Shown: positions 41,167-52,954, counted from the stretch's first letter. The stretch: 64,000 bases of DNA from Rhizophagus irregularis (GCF_026210795.1 NC_089435.1:3844001-3908000); one strand, 5' to 3'. The notes: generated from the sequence alone by a model not told the origin. A program made the numbers and translations.

Positions 41167-41689
41167 TAATTCTAATTAACATTAAGTATTGCATTAGCCA
41201 ATCAAATTTATTTTAAGTCATGTGATTTTGTATTATGTCAGCAAAAAAAATTGAGAAAATTTTTTTATTTGCTTAATGTATTTATCTTTTTAAAAGCTAT
41301 CTAATTTTAAAATTTTATAAAATTCTGACCATTAGATCACAAGATATAAGAGGTACCTATTATAGAGGTATCGCACTGTATATTTCATCCTTTCTGATTA
41401 CTGGATCAAAAATTAGCAAACTGCCTGATTGGTAACAGTATTTGGTGAAAATGCTAATCGATTACTAATCGGTTACCAATCAGCTATCTATTAAATACCT
41501 GATTGATGACTGATTGGACCTGTGTCAGCTATTTTTTTTCTTTTTTTGATTAATTTTTTACTTTAATTTTTTCTTAAAAGACTATATAGCTTTATTTTTA
41601 ATAAGTTTATTTTATATATTTTTTTTATTTGTTTGTAAATTGTAAAATTTGATAAATTTAATAAGGATAAAAGCTACTATACCATGTTT

Positions 41690-42110
41690 ATTTATGTCAG
41701 CTATTTCTGGTCTGAATGAACCAAAACTTCATGAAATCAACAATTACTTATTCCAATTTAATAAGTTATGGAGTGGATATAATGTAATAATATGTAAATA
41801 CAACAATAGTCATTTTGTCTGAGGAGTGATAATTAGTTATTTTAGCGATGTACCTGCTATTCAGAAACTGTGCTTTTATCTCTGCATGTATCATGTATTA
41901 TTAGTGAATAATCAGCCAAATTTTGGAGGGTTTGCAGATTTTGACAAATGGTTTGTTAAGCAAGATATCAATATAATTAGAGAAAATGAAAGAGTGTACA
42001 ACTGAAAAAGCATATATAAAAGCTCATGTTTCTTAATTTCATATCCATTGGTCAGAAATTTACTGGTTGCATTATTTTAATATGGTATAGTTTTGTGTAA
42101 TTATAGATTG
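41690..42110 (+). pseudogene. CACTA (tnp2) transposase remnant
   Basis: Translated pieces match the CACTA transposase at 54.3-57.4 kb: LNEPKLHEINNYLFQF (compare PNEPKLH..LNHYLAPV there) and NFGGFADFDKWFVKQDIN (compare NFGGFNNMEQWFVSRNVE). Frames are broken by shifts and stops, and the piece between them is lost. An old fragment, not a gene. Confidence 0.65.
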
Positions 42111-42899
42111 GGAAAGGCATTTTAAATAATTAACAGTTTAAGACAATGCAAAGGTGAGCTGACACAATAAAAATAACAAGTGATCTTGGATGTTACTCTG
42201 TCAGGTTTATTATAATTTTTGCAATACCTATCATATAGGACTTTTATGGTTAGATTGACAGAAAGATCCTTGCATATTTTATATGTTCCTATAAAATTTT
42301 AATAAATCAGAAACTACGAAAAAATGAGCTAAATTAAGCATTTAGTAAACTAATCAAAATGAATAAACTAGTTGAATACAAATACAGTCAAGCCTGAATT
42401 TGCATTTGTGCTTATATACTCATTCTGGTGTTTCATTTTTTAGGTACTGTGTATAAATTAAAATTTCTTAATGACTATATATATCAAATATGTTGAATGA
42501 AATAAACTGTTTTAAATAATAATCTTTTTTGAATAAAATATATAAGTTCTTATAATAATAGTATTGAAGATACTTTTGATAACTAATAACTGGAAGCCTA
42601 TCCCTTTTTTGAAAATTTTTAAATAGTAAATTTGTGGATACCAAATCTTCCCAAAATGATCCTATTATCATTTGACATAAATATTTTTGTTGTTTATCAA
42701 GTGGAAATTATGAAGCTCAAAAAATAATTGATCAAAAATCACATCATTTATGTGGTACTATCAAAGAATGGAAAACTGTACATTGTATAAAATGTATAAT
42801 GATAAAAAAATGTCAGAAAGTATTGTTTGATTTAAAATTGATACCAAAAATGGCCAAATTTTATTGATTTTTATTAAACTTTACGTAAAAAAAATTTTT

Positions 42900-43300
42900 A
42901 AAGTAACTAATAATATATTGGCCCTCCTTTTGCTTCTAACACTGTCTTCAAAAATGGAGCAATCTAAATTTTCACTCATGGTTCTTGGAAAGGCCTTACA
43001 GGCTTAGATATTGTCTTTTAATTGTTTCCAGATGTTCTCTATTGGGTTTAAATCTGGAGAATTTGTCAGCTAATCAATAATGTAAGTATTTGAATTGATT
43101 TTTTTCATTTCCTTTATTTTCATCACAAAAAATTAATAATCCTTTTATTCCTCCAACTGTCCAGCAAAACATTTCCAAACTATAACTGATTTTTAATCAC
43201 TTTTAAAAGTAGGTGTCAAACATTCAATGTTAAACCTTTCTCCTGTATGTTTCCAATAGTAGTTAGATCTGTGGATGACCTATTAAATATACGAATATCC
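42900..43300 (-). pseudogene. Tc1/mariner transposase remnant
   Basis: On the minus strand, 43020-43060 reads SPDLNPIENIWKQLKDNI, the DLNPIEN block around the third catalytic acidic residue of Tc1-like transposases. Upstream at about 43150-43195 SVIVWKCFAGQ matches the VMVWGCF block. Stops and shifts separate them, so the gene is dead. The ends of the element were not found. Confidence 0.75.
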
Positions 43301-43479
43301 AGATGATAATTTTCAGCCACAGATAAATTTTACAGATTTTATGGATATTTTCATATCATATGACAATGATGAATGATCTACTTATAATCTTGTGACTTGT
43401 GACTTTTATTATCTGTGCAATGTCTTCTTAAAATTAAATTACCCATATTTATCCAGAATTAATGTTATGAAGCAAAACC

Positions 43480-43990
43480 ATTCAGTTGTTGGTTAAATGG
43501 CAATACAAATATCAGACTCTTAAAGTCAGATAGTTTTCCACAAGTTGAAATCTGAAATCTTTGAGAAAGGAAACAAAGAAAAAAATTTCAAACCGTTATT
43601 TATGATATTTTGGAAGAAATGATAATGGCTACCTTGTGGGATGAATATAAACTGATACAAACAAGTAAAGGAAAGAGGAAGCTTGTGGACTATTTCAAGA
43701 ATTGGAAGGTCACACTCAAGGTCTTAAATAAACCACAAGTTTTCCTGACCACAGAAAAGAGTTGAAATGGTGTTGACACTCTATACCTAACTTGATGCAT
43801 TTTTTTAATTTTTCTTATCGGTAATGTTAACCTTAAGAAGAAAGATAATAAGTCCTCATCTAATGCCAACAAGCAAGTTAAGAATCCCATGTCTCAGAAA
43901 TCGAAGTCCAATAAAAAAAAGAAGGCTAAAGGAGGTGGTAATACAAACAAAGAGGTTTTAGCAGAAATTTTAGTATTACTACAGAATTTA
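43480..43990 (+). pseudogene. LINE ORF1 remnant, plus strand
   Basis: This segment matches the LINE copy at 49.8-51.5 kb over several hundred bases: YQYQISDS-type text, then MATLWDE, QTSKGKRKLVDYFKNWKVTL and a Lys-rich tail (compare MMMATLWMDRK and QTSKGRRKLVAYFENWETTL at 50857-51057). It is diverged and frameshifted. Confidence 0.7.
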
Positions 43991-44338
43991 ATTTAATTTC
44001 TACTTTATTTTGATTTTGTAGCTGAATAATTAATTTTAAGACAGGAATTTTTTTACTTTTGACTGAGAATTCAGCTAAAGTCATGCTTTGGTGGGTAAAA
44101 TAGATTCTGTGCACCTTTATGGAGGGCTTCACTGTTAATATCTTAATTTAGGTTTCCACAGTATCAGTCTTTATTTAAAAATTAAAAATAAAAAATAAAT
44201 TATTAGTTACGTTTTTTAATTTTTTTTTTTCATATCAGGTATTAAAACATGACATATATTAATGAAATCCTCAATGATATTACATTTGATGAGCCTGGTA
44301 TTTCAGAAGAGAAAGCTGAAAATTCACAAAATGTTTTA

Positions 44339-44617
44339 TAGCTGATTGCAAAATTGTAAGACCACCCTATGACTTTTTAATTTGAAAATTTGATATTTTG
44401 AATTTTTCAATTATTCAACTCCTTAAATAAAAATAGAAATATATCATATGATTCAATATAAATAAATTACTTTAAAATCTTTATTAATTTTAAGGAGTTA
44501 AAGTTATTACCAAAATAGGTATTTAAACTTGCTTTTTTACTAATTCTTGAAAAATTCAAAATATCAAATTTTCAAATTGAAAATCATAGGGTGGTTGTAC
44601 AATTTTGCAATCAGCTG
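44339..44617. mobile_element. TA-flanked MITE, intact copy
   Basis: A 279-bp element with about 70-bp inverted ends starting (T/C)AGCTGATTGCAAAATTG and including ACCACCCTATGA and ATTTGAAAATTTGATATTTT. TA borders both ends (44337-44338 and 44618-44619). A second copy begins at 61046. No coding capacity. End sequence and target suggest Tc1/mariner mobilisation. Confidence 0.85.
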
Positions 44618-44879
44618 TAAAAAAAATTGTAATTTAGCATGCGGAATTTTTCCAAAAAATGATAATGTATTTTCAATAATTCAAGATTAATATTTCATAA
44701 TCTGTAATTATTTCTTATTTTGTCAATATAATTTTGAATATAATTTTGTATTTTTGGTTTTGACATTTATAAATAATAAAGAATTGAACATTTTAGTTAA
44801 GTTACATGAACAATTGTTAACAAATTTTATGAATAAGTCACAGATTGGATAAACTGGATCTAACCACTAGTTTCCAAAC

Positions 44880-47800
44880 TCTTATCTGTCTTGACTGCTT
44901 GCCAATCTCAACACTTGGTTCCAATCCTGGATTGTTTTTTCTTTATATTTCTCACACCAACTAACATGAGATAATGTATGCTTTTTTGATACAATAGGTT
45001 TTTTGCTGCAACATGAAAATGGATTCCAGCATAATATAGTGTCTGTCTAGCAGTTGTTAGGCTGCAACTTAAGCCCAATGTATTAATAATTTCATGTAAA
45101 GGTTCATGTCTGTTCTTCTTAACTTCATTTAGGTGGAGTTGGCAGGGGAAACTGTAAGAGCAGCATAGATAGCAACAAGTGGAGGAAGGCCATTCTCTGA
45201 TAATTCCATGAGATAGAGTTGAGGAAACCAGTATCTTTCTTCTTGGGTAAAATTTCATTATAACATGAGTGAGTTGGAGGAGGAAACTATTGGAGATTTG
45301 GAAAAGGCATGGAAGAAATATCCATGGGAGAAAAGTCAGGGATGATATCCAGATGTGAATAATAAGAATGAACCACTTTATTGATATCAGCCCAAGTAAA
45401 AGGGAAAACAACTTCTGTAGTATCATACCTAATATGTTCATTAGCCATGGGAAGGATAAGAGAACATAAAAGAGAGGCCTTTTGGGTACAAAGAATAAGT
45501 TCAGCAGGACGTTTTTTGGGGCAGGCATAGGTTTAATAATGTCATCCAATGTACGAAAAAGCAAGTGGCACGAGCAGAGAGTTGTTTGCCAAATAAAGGT
45601 GAACTAGAATCATCTAAAGTAACAATCCAATTTTTAGTTGAAGGTGGAAAAGAAGTACAAGGAGGCAGATATTTATCGATCAACTGGTTGTTAGAATTAG
45701 GGATTGTGGTTTGTGGTTTGTTTCTGAATATCCAAATACCACTTATGAAAAGAACATAACCACGCTTATCAGTTAAATTGATAAGATATGAAGCCCAAGA
45801 TAAAAGATGGGTGCCTTGTGGAGTGATAAATTGAGAGAGATAGAAAAGTTGTTTCTTGCAAAAACCTTAAGAGTCATACATTTATACAAAGGAGTATGGC
45901 AAGAGATCAGGAAGCTGTGAGAAATAAATGAGCAATTGTGCAAGTGATATAATCTTTCTTAAATGAAATAAAGGATGACCATATAGATCAATCATTAACT
46001 AATAAAGGTGAAATAGGAATCAAAAACCTATATTGAATTAATTTTAATCTATAAATAAATAATAGATTGAATAAAAAAAGAAGAATTAGCTTAATAAAAA
46101 TAAATAAGTTAAATGACATTGTTGTTAATGAGCAAACAAATTAATTTAACCCAAAGCTTGAGATAAAATAAAATTGTATTAGGAAGAGAATGGTAGCCAA
46201 AGAACATTCAGATTCTGAGAGGTGAGTGACTTGCATATGGTATTTGAGCTTTGGGATAAGAACTGTATTGTGGAAATAAACAATTTGTTTAGCAGAGAGT
46301 TTAGTGGCAGCGAAAGAGTTACATTTGTTTTCTAACAAAATCGCATGAGCCATTAATGTTAAACCAAACACCTAAAAAATGAAAAGAAGTGGTCATAGGT
46401 ATTGGTGTAATGGATATAGAAAAAATCTTGTTCAAAGGTGACAACTGACAAGGCCAAGTCAAAAATAATTAGAGATGGAGACTAGGCAGAAGTTAAGGGT
46501 AGTGAATTAGTAGTTAGCACATATTTTCTGTGATTAGCTGAAGTATTGTTAATAAAATAAAATTCTTCAGTGATGAATAATATCAACTCCATGCTAGCTT
46601 TGGACAAGGAAATAAGAGTAGAGTCATCCATAAAAACCAAGTTGTTAATACGCAAATCAGCCGTATCAATGGGATCATGAGTTGTTGTCAATAAGGGAGA
46701 AGATAGAACATAAGGGTCCATCATACTATTCTTCAAGACAGTAAGCAATGGATTAATATAAATGACCCATAAAAGAGGGTGAAATAACTTCGTCCTGGTC
46801 AATACAGTAGATGTTGGACTGGTTGAAGAGAGTTAGGGAAGTAACAGGTAGCTGAGAGATTTTTAAGGTAGTCATAGTCAGACGAGAAGGGGGATCAGAG
46901 AAATGTAAATTGACCAGAACATGAGTTACAGAAGGATCCTCTTGCATGGGTGTAGGGCCAGAATCATTAAAAAAAGCAAGATGCAATTCAATATGAGACA
47001 TCCTTTGATTAGCTAATTCAAACATTAGCAACTTCATATTGCAATTCGCAGAGTAGAGTTAGAATATTATTTGCATCATCTTTAAATAAAGCAGAATTAG
47101 GAGTTTGTGGAAAGGCTTGATGTTTCAATGATTGAGAAGAGGAGGAAAATGAGATAGAGCAATCTTTGCCATGGTTATTTCGGGACTGGGTATGACCATT
47201 ATTAGTATTATCAGGTGAAAAGAGGTTTTGATTGCCAGCATTAGCATGGTGGGAAGCAGAAGCAGAACGATCATGAGATTTAGATCTAAAATGAGAACAT
47301 TGGCCAGCAGCTTGACAAGAGTGGAAAGGTTGATTAATGTTAAAACACTCCTTAAGTTTAGCTACAGGATCCCAAGTATAAGAATTAAGAATGACCCTGG
47401 ATTGTTTTAAGGGGCAAAAGTTGAAACACAACCAAGGCAGAATCTATGGCTTTCTGAGAGTTAAACGTAACATAAGCCCATTTCTTAGGTTTGTAGGAAT
47501 TAAGGGAAAGAAACATTTACAGCTTTAGCTTGAAGATCATGGGTTTAAAGGAGCCAGATCAATATCTTGAGTCAGCATTATTATAGACAATGTGAGCTTG
47601 TTGGACCTTAGCGTTTTTCCTAGAGAATAATAAATAGGAGGTGATATTACCAAATTTCTTAAAGTAGGTAAGGAGGTTGTTTTTGTTAATGAAGAATGGA
47701 ACATCAGTAATCTGAATAGCTCAGAGATCTTCATTACTTCAGAGTTGGTGAGGGTCGGGAATTCAGCATGAGTACCAGTGTCTCTGTCCTGAGCAGTATG

Positions 47801-47990
47801 GGGCTGTTTATCTTTGTTTTAACATTGGCTAAAGTCATGATGTAACTGGACATAGAAGACGCAGCAGAATTATTCGGAAAGACATCTGCTGAGTTGGCAA
47901 CGTTGAGTTATCAGAGTTCAGTTGTTAGCATTATTATTTTTTCTATCTTGGTGGTTAGCTTTCCTACTGTTAGGATTATGGTTGCCATGG
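44880..47990 (-). pseudogene. Degenerate LINE (non-LTR retrotransposon)
   Basis: Minus-strand pieces, read from 47990 downward, follow LINE order. An RRM-like/ORF1 region lies at 47537-47734, then a Ser/His/Asn-rich basic region with CxxC/H residues at 47018-47431. The reverse transcriptase block at 46482-46802 includes SPLLWVIYINPLL and the FMDD active site. Then come thumb/RNase H-flanking text (LDDSSSPLFGKQLSARA at 45560-45640) and a C-terminal domain at 44908-45564 ending GVRNIKKKQSRIGTKC. Many stops and frameshifts separate the blocks, so the element is dead. Limits are approximate. Confidence 0.75.
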
Positions 47991-48139
47991 CCTCTGAATT
48001 GAAAATAACTGACTGCTAAGTTTATGCTTATTTCTTCATATGAAAATTATCTGCAATTATTGACAAAATTCTTCTTTTTCTATTAGGTCCTTTTTGTTTC
48101 TTTTTAGGGATTCGTTAAAACAAGACCAAAATTTACAGT

Positions 48140-48390
48140 CAACTCTAAGGTTGCTGGAGAAACTAGGGAGTTTTGGCAAGTTGGCGAAATGCCAAAATAG
48201 CAAAACTTTGCCAAAACTATATGAAAGTCTTATTAAAAAGTTGGCAAAACTCTGGAGAAAAGCGAAACCTGTCGAAACTTATTATAAATGCTGAAACTGC
48301 CAAAACCTTGCCAAAACTATAATAAAACTATAGTAAAATTTTGGAGAAACTAATCATAGAATTTTGGAGAGGTTTAGGCAGGCAACCTTA
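48140..48390 (+). repeat. Dispersed repeat, better-preserved copy
   Basis: Less decayed partner of 30440-30680. It has repeated motifs built on GCCAAAA and AAACTAT words (TTGGCAAGTTGGCGAAATGC, TGCCAAAACCTTGCCAAAAC). At its right edge (48390-48415) stands AGTCGACTCTGGTTATAACG, which looks like a pogo/Tigger-type terminal repeat. No partner end was located, so the element type stays open. Confidence 0.6.
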
Positions 48391-48544
48391 GTCGACTCTG
48401 GTTATAACGAACCTGTTTGTACCAAAACCTCACTATACTGAATCATAATTTCCAGAACCAATTTTTTATAAATAATTTCACTGGATATAATGAACTTTTA
48501 TAATAAACACTATATAATGCATCTGAACCAAACTTAACCAGCCC

Positions 48545-49016
48545 CTATATATATATTTTATTTTATGCAAAGCAGGAGGGGAATACATATAAGAGCATAT
48601 ATCAACACCAAAAGTGCTGAGTTCACCCTAAAAGAAAGACCTGCCACCAAAAACCAGAGAAGCTGGCACCCGACCTTAACTTCTTGAAAAAAAAGACCTA
48701 TCTACAAGCACGCCCACAAGTAGCTAGGTAAACACACTGAGTAAAAAAACAAAAGTGGAGAGGACAAGTTCCCTTTTCAAGAAATTGTGGTACTAAACAT
48801 AAATTGATTCGGCTATGCTAATATCAAGTACAAATTAGTAGAAATAACTAAATTCTATTAAGACTAAACTAATTTTTGTAATAATTCTAAAATTTTTGCT
48901 AAAACCTCCTTGTTCGAACTATTACCACCATTCACCTTCTTGTTCAAATTGTCCAATTTCTCAGATGCTTTCATTTTCTGACCCAAGGGTTTTTTCAACT
49001 TATTACTTGTATTAGG
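48545..49016 (-). mobile_element. LINE 3'-end fragment, copy A
   Basis: Reverse-complement 3' end of the same LINE family as 49824-51468: it carries the poly-TAAA-type tail at its left end and GCAAAGCAGG beside it. It stops at TTACTTGTATTAGG, exactly where copy B begins, so it was cut by the insertion of copy B. Confidence 0.75.
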
Positions 49017-49650
49017 TATTTATTTATTTATTTTATGTGAAGCAGGTAGTTAATATATATAAGAAGAATGCGTCTTAAAAAAAACCTATCATCGAAAACC
49101 AGAGAAGCTGGTGCCTGACCCTAACTTCTTGAAAAAAAAGGACCTATCTACAAGCACGCCCACTAGTAGCTAGGTAATCACACTGGGTAAAAAAAAAAAC
49201 AAAATGGAGAGGACAAGTCCCCTTTCCAAGAAATTGTGATACTAAACATAAAAAGATTCGGCTATGCTAAAAACAAGTACAAATTAGCAGAAATAACTAA
49301 ATTCTATTAAGACTATACTAATTTCTGTAATAATTCTAAAATTTTTACTAAAATCTTCTTGTTCGAACTATTACCACCCTTCGCCTTCTTGTTTGAATTA
49401 TCCAATTTCTCAGATGCTTTCATTTTTCTGGCCCAGGGGTTTCTTCAACTTATTACTTGTATTAGGAGCTTTGGATGAGGAATTATTTTCCTTCTTCTTT
49501 AACTTTGCATTACTGGAATGGTCTTTTTTTCTTCTGAGCTCAAAACTTGATGGTAATCTAAGAGACCCCGAACAATATATATATAGGTCAGATAAAAAAT
49601 TCAAGGTCAATAAGCAAATATTTTTCATGTCTGCTAAGCAAACTTTTATC
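49017..49650 (-). mobile_element. LINE 3'-end fragment, copy B
   Basis: A second minus-strand LINE 3' end, starting with the ATTTATTTATTT tail at 49018. It repeats copy A for about 450 bp (shared CCAGAGAAGCTGG, TCTACAAGCACGCCCAC, GGAGAGGACAAG). It then continues past copy A into ORF1-like basic text (SSFELRRKKDHSSNAKLKKK). Confidence 0.75.
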
Positions 49651-49823
49651 TAACCCATAAATTTTTTACACTGCTAAGCAATTTATTTTATAACATATAT
49701 ATATTTATGAAAAAGTCCTCTTGCCACCCGGGGTGGTAACATGATTTTTACCACTCCTACTGCACGTGATACTATAACGTTATATAACATGTGTAAATAT
49801 TTTAAATATTAACGTAATGCGTC

Positions 49824-51468
49824 GATAGTCCAAAAAAACTCTTTCCCGAATACATTTTTTACGAAAATTTCTGCGTAATAATTTTTTTTTAAAAAATAAT
49901 CCCCTTTATTAAATTTATTACATAAATATAAAAATGTCTATGGATAAGAGCCGAACACCAAACGAAGCAGCTTTAGACTTCGTTTCCAAGTTTAACGAAA
50001 TTTATTTTCAAACTTTGACACACCACTTAAGTTCTTTTGTACAGGACGGTTTCCTCAAGGACTTATTTGAAAAAAACCCCTCAGTGACTAAGGATAAAGC
50101 TCAGTTACTGATACAGAAGTTTGGCGAAACAGCCAACCCTGCGAACTTCACTTCACAAGCCCAGGCTACGAATATACAACCCACCACCCTTTCGCTAATA
50201 TTTTCTATAGCGCTATATGCTGCGTCCAAGTCTTGGGATAATTTTTCAACCCAATTCTTTTGCAATTTTGGCGATATGGGTGATGATGATAATGACGATG
50301 ATGATGGATCTCAGAATACTGATGATTATCTGATGGATGAGTCATCTTTGCTAACGCTTGATGAAGATGATCTTATACGCAAAGGATTACAAAAACCACC
50401 AAATCCAGTACCAATCAAGCTTCCATCAATGCCTGATTTAGTAATGACCCTGTTGTTCAAACTGTAATACCCGAAAACTCCCAGAAGAAAGATAAATAAA
50501 AGGCGTGTGTTACAGCTGATAAACAAATCACGAACTAATCAACGAAGGCAAAACCTGATGTAAAAACATCAGCCAAAAATTCCCATAAGGGAAAGAATAC
50601 CTGAGACCTGCAGAAAATTATAGTAGAGTTAAAACTTTGGGGGAATACTATCAAGTGTTCTGTCAAACGACAGCACAAGTATCAGACTCTTAGAGTCAAG
50701 ATAGCACTATCCTCCTTTGCCCTTCCCCAGTTTAATAAATATTGGATGACAGACCTGGGAGGTATACCCGGTAGATAGTTCCCTGCAAGTTGGACTTTAC
50801 GAGAAAAAAAACAACGTGAAAAGTTCCAAGCCGTCATTCATGACATTCCAGAGGATATGATGATGGCTACCTTGTGGATGGACCGTAAACCATGTGAATT
50901 TTTAATGAAGTGCGGTGCTAGCTCATTTAAAATAATTCAAACAAGTAAAGGAAGGAGGAAACTTGTGGCCTATTTCGAGAATTGGGAGACCACACTAAGG
51001 GCCTTAGATACGCCACAGTTTTTCGTACCTGATGGTAAGGAGTTGAAATGGTGTTGACACTCCATCCCTTCCTTGAAGAAAGCACAAAGTAAACCGAAGG
51101 CTAAAAATACTCTGAATACGAAAAAGTCAGGTAAGTCTGAATCGTAATCAGCCTAAGAAGAATGATAAACCTGCATCCTCGAAACAAGTCTCTAAAAATA
51201 ATAACCAGGAGGAGAAATACCCGAATACTCAGAAGATGCCACAATTTCTTGAAAAGGGAACTTGTCCTCTCCATTTTTGTTTATTTTTCCCAGTGCGTTT
51301 GTCTGGACCTTTATCGGACGGGGTAGTAGTTCAGGTCTTTTCTTTTTAAGAAGTTAGGAGCTCCTCTGGAATCTGATGGTAGGATTATGTTGGGTTGTAT
51401 TACTTCGGAATCATGCCCTCTTTGTATCCCCTGCCTGCTTCACATAAAATAAATAAATAAATAAATAA
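49824..51468 (+). mobile_element. LINE insertion with 16-bp target duplication
   Basis: The 16-bp sequence ATTAACGTAATGCGTC stands at 49808-49823 and again at 51469-51484. Between them lies an element ending in an AAAT repeat tail (51446-51468) preceded by CCTGCCTGCTTCAC, the hallmark of target-primed reverse transcription. At 1.65 kb it carries ORF1 but no reverse transcriptase, so it is internally deleted or was mobilised in trans. It lies just upstream of the decayed MULE at 51524. Confidence 0.88.
49934..50467 (+). CDS. LINE ORF1-type (gag-like) protein
   Basis: Open frame of 177 codons, starting MSMDKSRTPNEAALDFVSKF 110 bp inside the LINE copy. It has a helical N-terminal half and a run of Asp residues (GDDDNDDDD) near 118. 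No enzymatic motif is seen. The following block, MMMATLWMDRKPCEFLMKCG at 50857-51057, probably belonged to the same ORF before frameshifts. Such ORF1 proteins package LINE RNA (family knowledge). The assignment rests on position in the element and on similarity to 43480-43990. Confidence 0.6.
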   Translation: MSMDKSRTPNEAALDFVSKFNEIYFQTLTHHLSSFVQDGFLKDLFEKNPSVTKDKAQLLIQKFGETANPANFTSQAQATNIQPTTLSLIFSIALYAASKSWDNFSTQFFCNFGDMGDDDNDDDDGSQNTDDYLMDESSLLTLDEDDLIRKGLQKPPNPVPIKLPSMPDLVMTLLFKL

Positions 51469-51523
51469 ATTAACGTAATGCGTCAAGAACGATACATTTG
51501 CCAATGTAACATTTAAAACAAAT

Positions 51524-52690
51524 ATGGATAACATCAATTTAAATAAGGAAAACACTTTACCAAAATCTATAGTCTCAAGAAAAAACCGTTTGAGAGTTCT
51601 TCAAGAGCTTCAGACTAGTGACAATCTAAAGGAGCAAGCACTTGAGTTAAAGGTTGGCTATAAATTTGAGAATTGGGAGCATGTAGACCAAGTTCTACAT
51701 ACATATGCCAAAACAAAAGGTTTTTCCTGGAGATTGCAAAATACTTATCATAGAGTTGATGGAAGCGTTAGTAAAAAGGTATTTGAATGTCATCATGCTG
51801 GTAAGCCAAGATCGCGTAAAGGAAATAATCCAGATATAACATGAAATACAACATCATCTCACATTGAGTGTACGTGTTATATAAATATTTGTTGGCCAAA
51901 AACTGACTCAATTCCAAGAGTAACTACTTTTGAACCAGGGCATAAAAACCATAATCTTAACACTTTAACAGCAATATTCGCACCATCATATCGTAGTTTA
52001 CCTGAGTCAGTGATGAATCGAATAAAATTGCTGAGTTTCCACAGCAAACATTTCTAGAAAGAGATGTAATAAATGCGATTCAATACTTTAAACAGGATAA
52101 TTCTCATAGTGAAGTTAATGATCCAGACAATGATGCGTTTTGGCTATTGAAATGCTTGAAAATCAGCAAAAAGAAGATCCTGGGATGTTTATTGCTAAAA
52201 AAATCCATCAAGGGAGGTTATTTCATATTTTTTGGATGGATTTGAATCAACAGGATTTATATCAGTATTATCATGATGTTATTGTAACAGATAACACTTC
52301 AAGAACAAATAAGTACCACATGGCTCTTTGCATCTTTGTTGGTGTTGATAATCGAAACAATACCTGTATTTTTGCATAAGCATTATTATCTGATGAAACA
52401 TCAGCGTCTTATACATGGGTTTTAGAACAACTTTTAGAAGCAAACAATGGAATCACGCCAACTATTATTATTAGTGATGCAGATACAGGCCTAGATGCAG
52501 CGTTAAAAACACTTTTATCTCATATAAAACACATCCATTGTATATTTCATATTTGTCAAAATCTGGATCGTCATATGCAAAGCTCTTTGGGTGAGAATAA
52601 TCGCAATTTTTTATCTAAATTTTATAATTTTAATGTTACGCGGATGCGTATTTGTTTTATCAAAAACACATTACACAATCACGTCTAAAA
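51524..52690 (+). pseudogene. Second MULE transposase, decayed
   Basis: The frame at 51524-51844 (MDNINLNKENTLPKSIV) contains a FAR1-like zinc domain (LKVGYKFENWEHVDQVLHTY, FECHHAGKPR) and ends at a TGA. It reads on in the same frame as INICWPKTDSIPRVTTF. Later pieces give the DDE core: VIVTDNTSRTNKYHMALCIF (Asp), TIIISDADTGLDAAL (Asp) and HIHCIFHICQNLDRHM. The Glu block, SWIM finger and C-terminus are missing. It differs clearly from the MULE at 33-36 kb, so it is another family. Confidence 0.8.
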
Positions 52691-52954
52691 ATGTTTCCTG
52701 TATTACATATACAATTAACTTATTCTTTGTATTAAAAATAGTAAATTTTTTTTACACAAAACTATTTATAACTTTGTTTACATATTTTATTAAATTTTTT
52801 TTAATGTGAAAAATGTAAATATATATTATATTATATGATAGTGAAGGGTCAAGGCAGGAGAGAATTTGCACTATTTCATCCTAAATTTACAAAATAAAAA
52901 ATAAATAGATTAGTGATTAGTTATGAAATCCGAATTTGGAAAAGGTCACGATAC

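Larger units (their letters stand above)
36480..41378. mobile_element. TA-flanked element with CAGTG ends, interrupted
   Basis: Perfect 19-bp inverted ends CAGTGCGATACCTCTATAA at 36480-36498 and, reversed, 41360-41378. Both sides carry TA (36478-36479 and 41379-41380), the target duplication of Tc1/mariner/pogo-type elements. Excluding the inner element at 37009-41166, only about 740 bp belong to it, with no coding frame, so it was probably a MITE. A perfect hairpin (AATGTGACATTTT facing its reverse complement) sits at 36520-36549. It is inserted in the right terminal repeat of the MULE. Confidence 0.85.
32541..41425 (-). mobile_element. Mutator-like element with long TIRs, right TIR split by nested insertions
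   Basis: The left end (32541-32690) reads, outside in, TTTACTAAC, TTTTGA, GATCAGAAA, AATATAGC, ATTGGAA, AAGATGAATCTAAT, GTAGTAAAATT and TAGGATTAATA. The same words in reverse complement stand at 36400-36477 and continue at 41381-41425, with a foreign insertion (36480-41378) exactly between AAATATA and GCTGCTCATTGG. Removing it restores the repeat. Closer to the gene, GACGACCC..CCATGGCGA (32698) faces GGCGACCC..CCATGGCGACC (36341-36369, reverse), so the inverted repeats total roughly 180 bp. The 845-codon transposase lies between them. No convincing 9-bp target duplication was found, so the outer limits are approximate. Confidence 0.82.
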
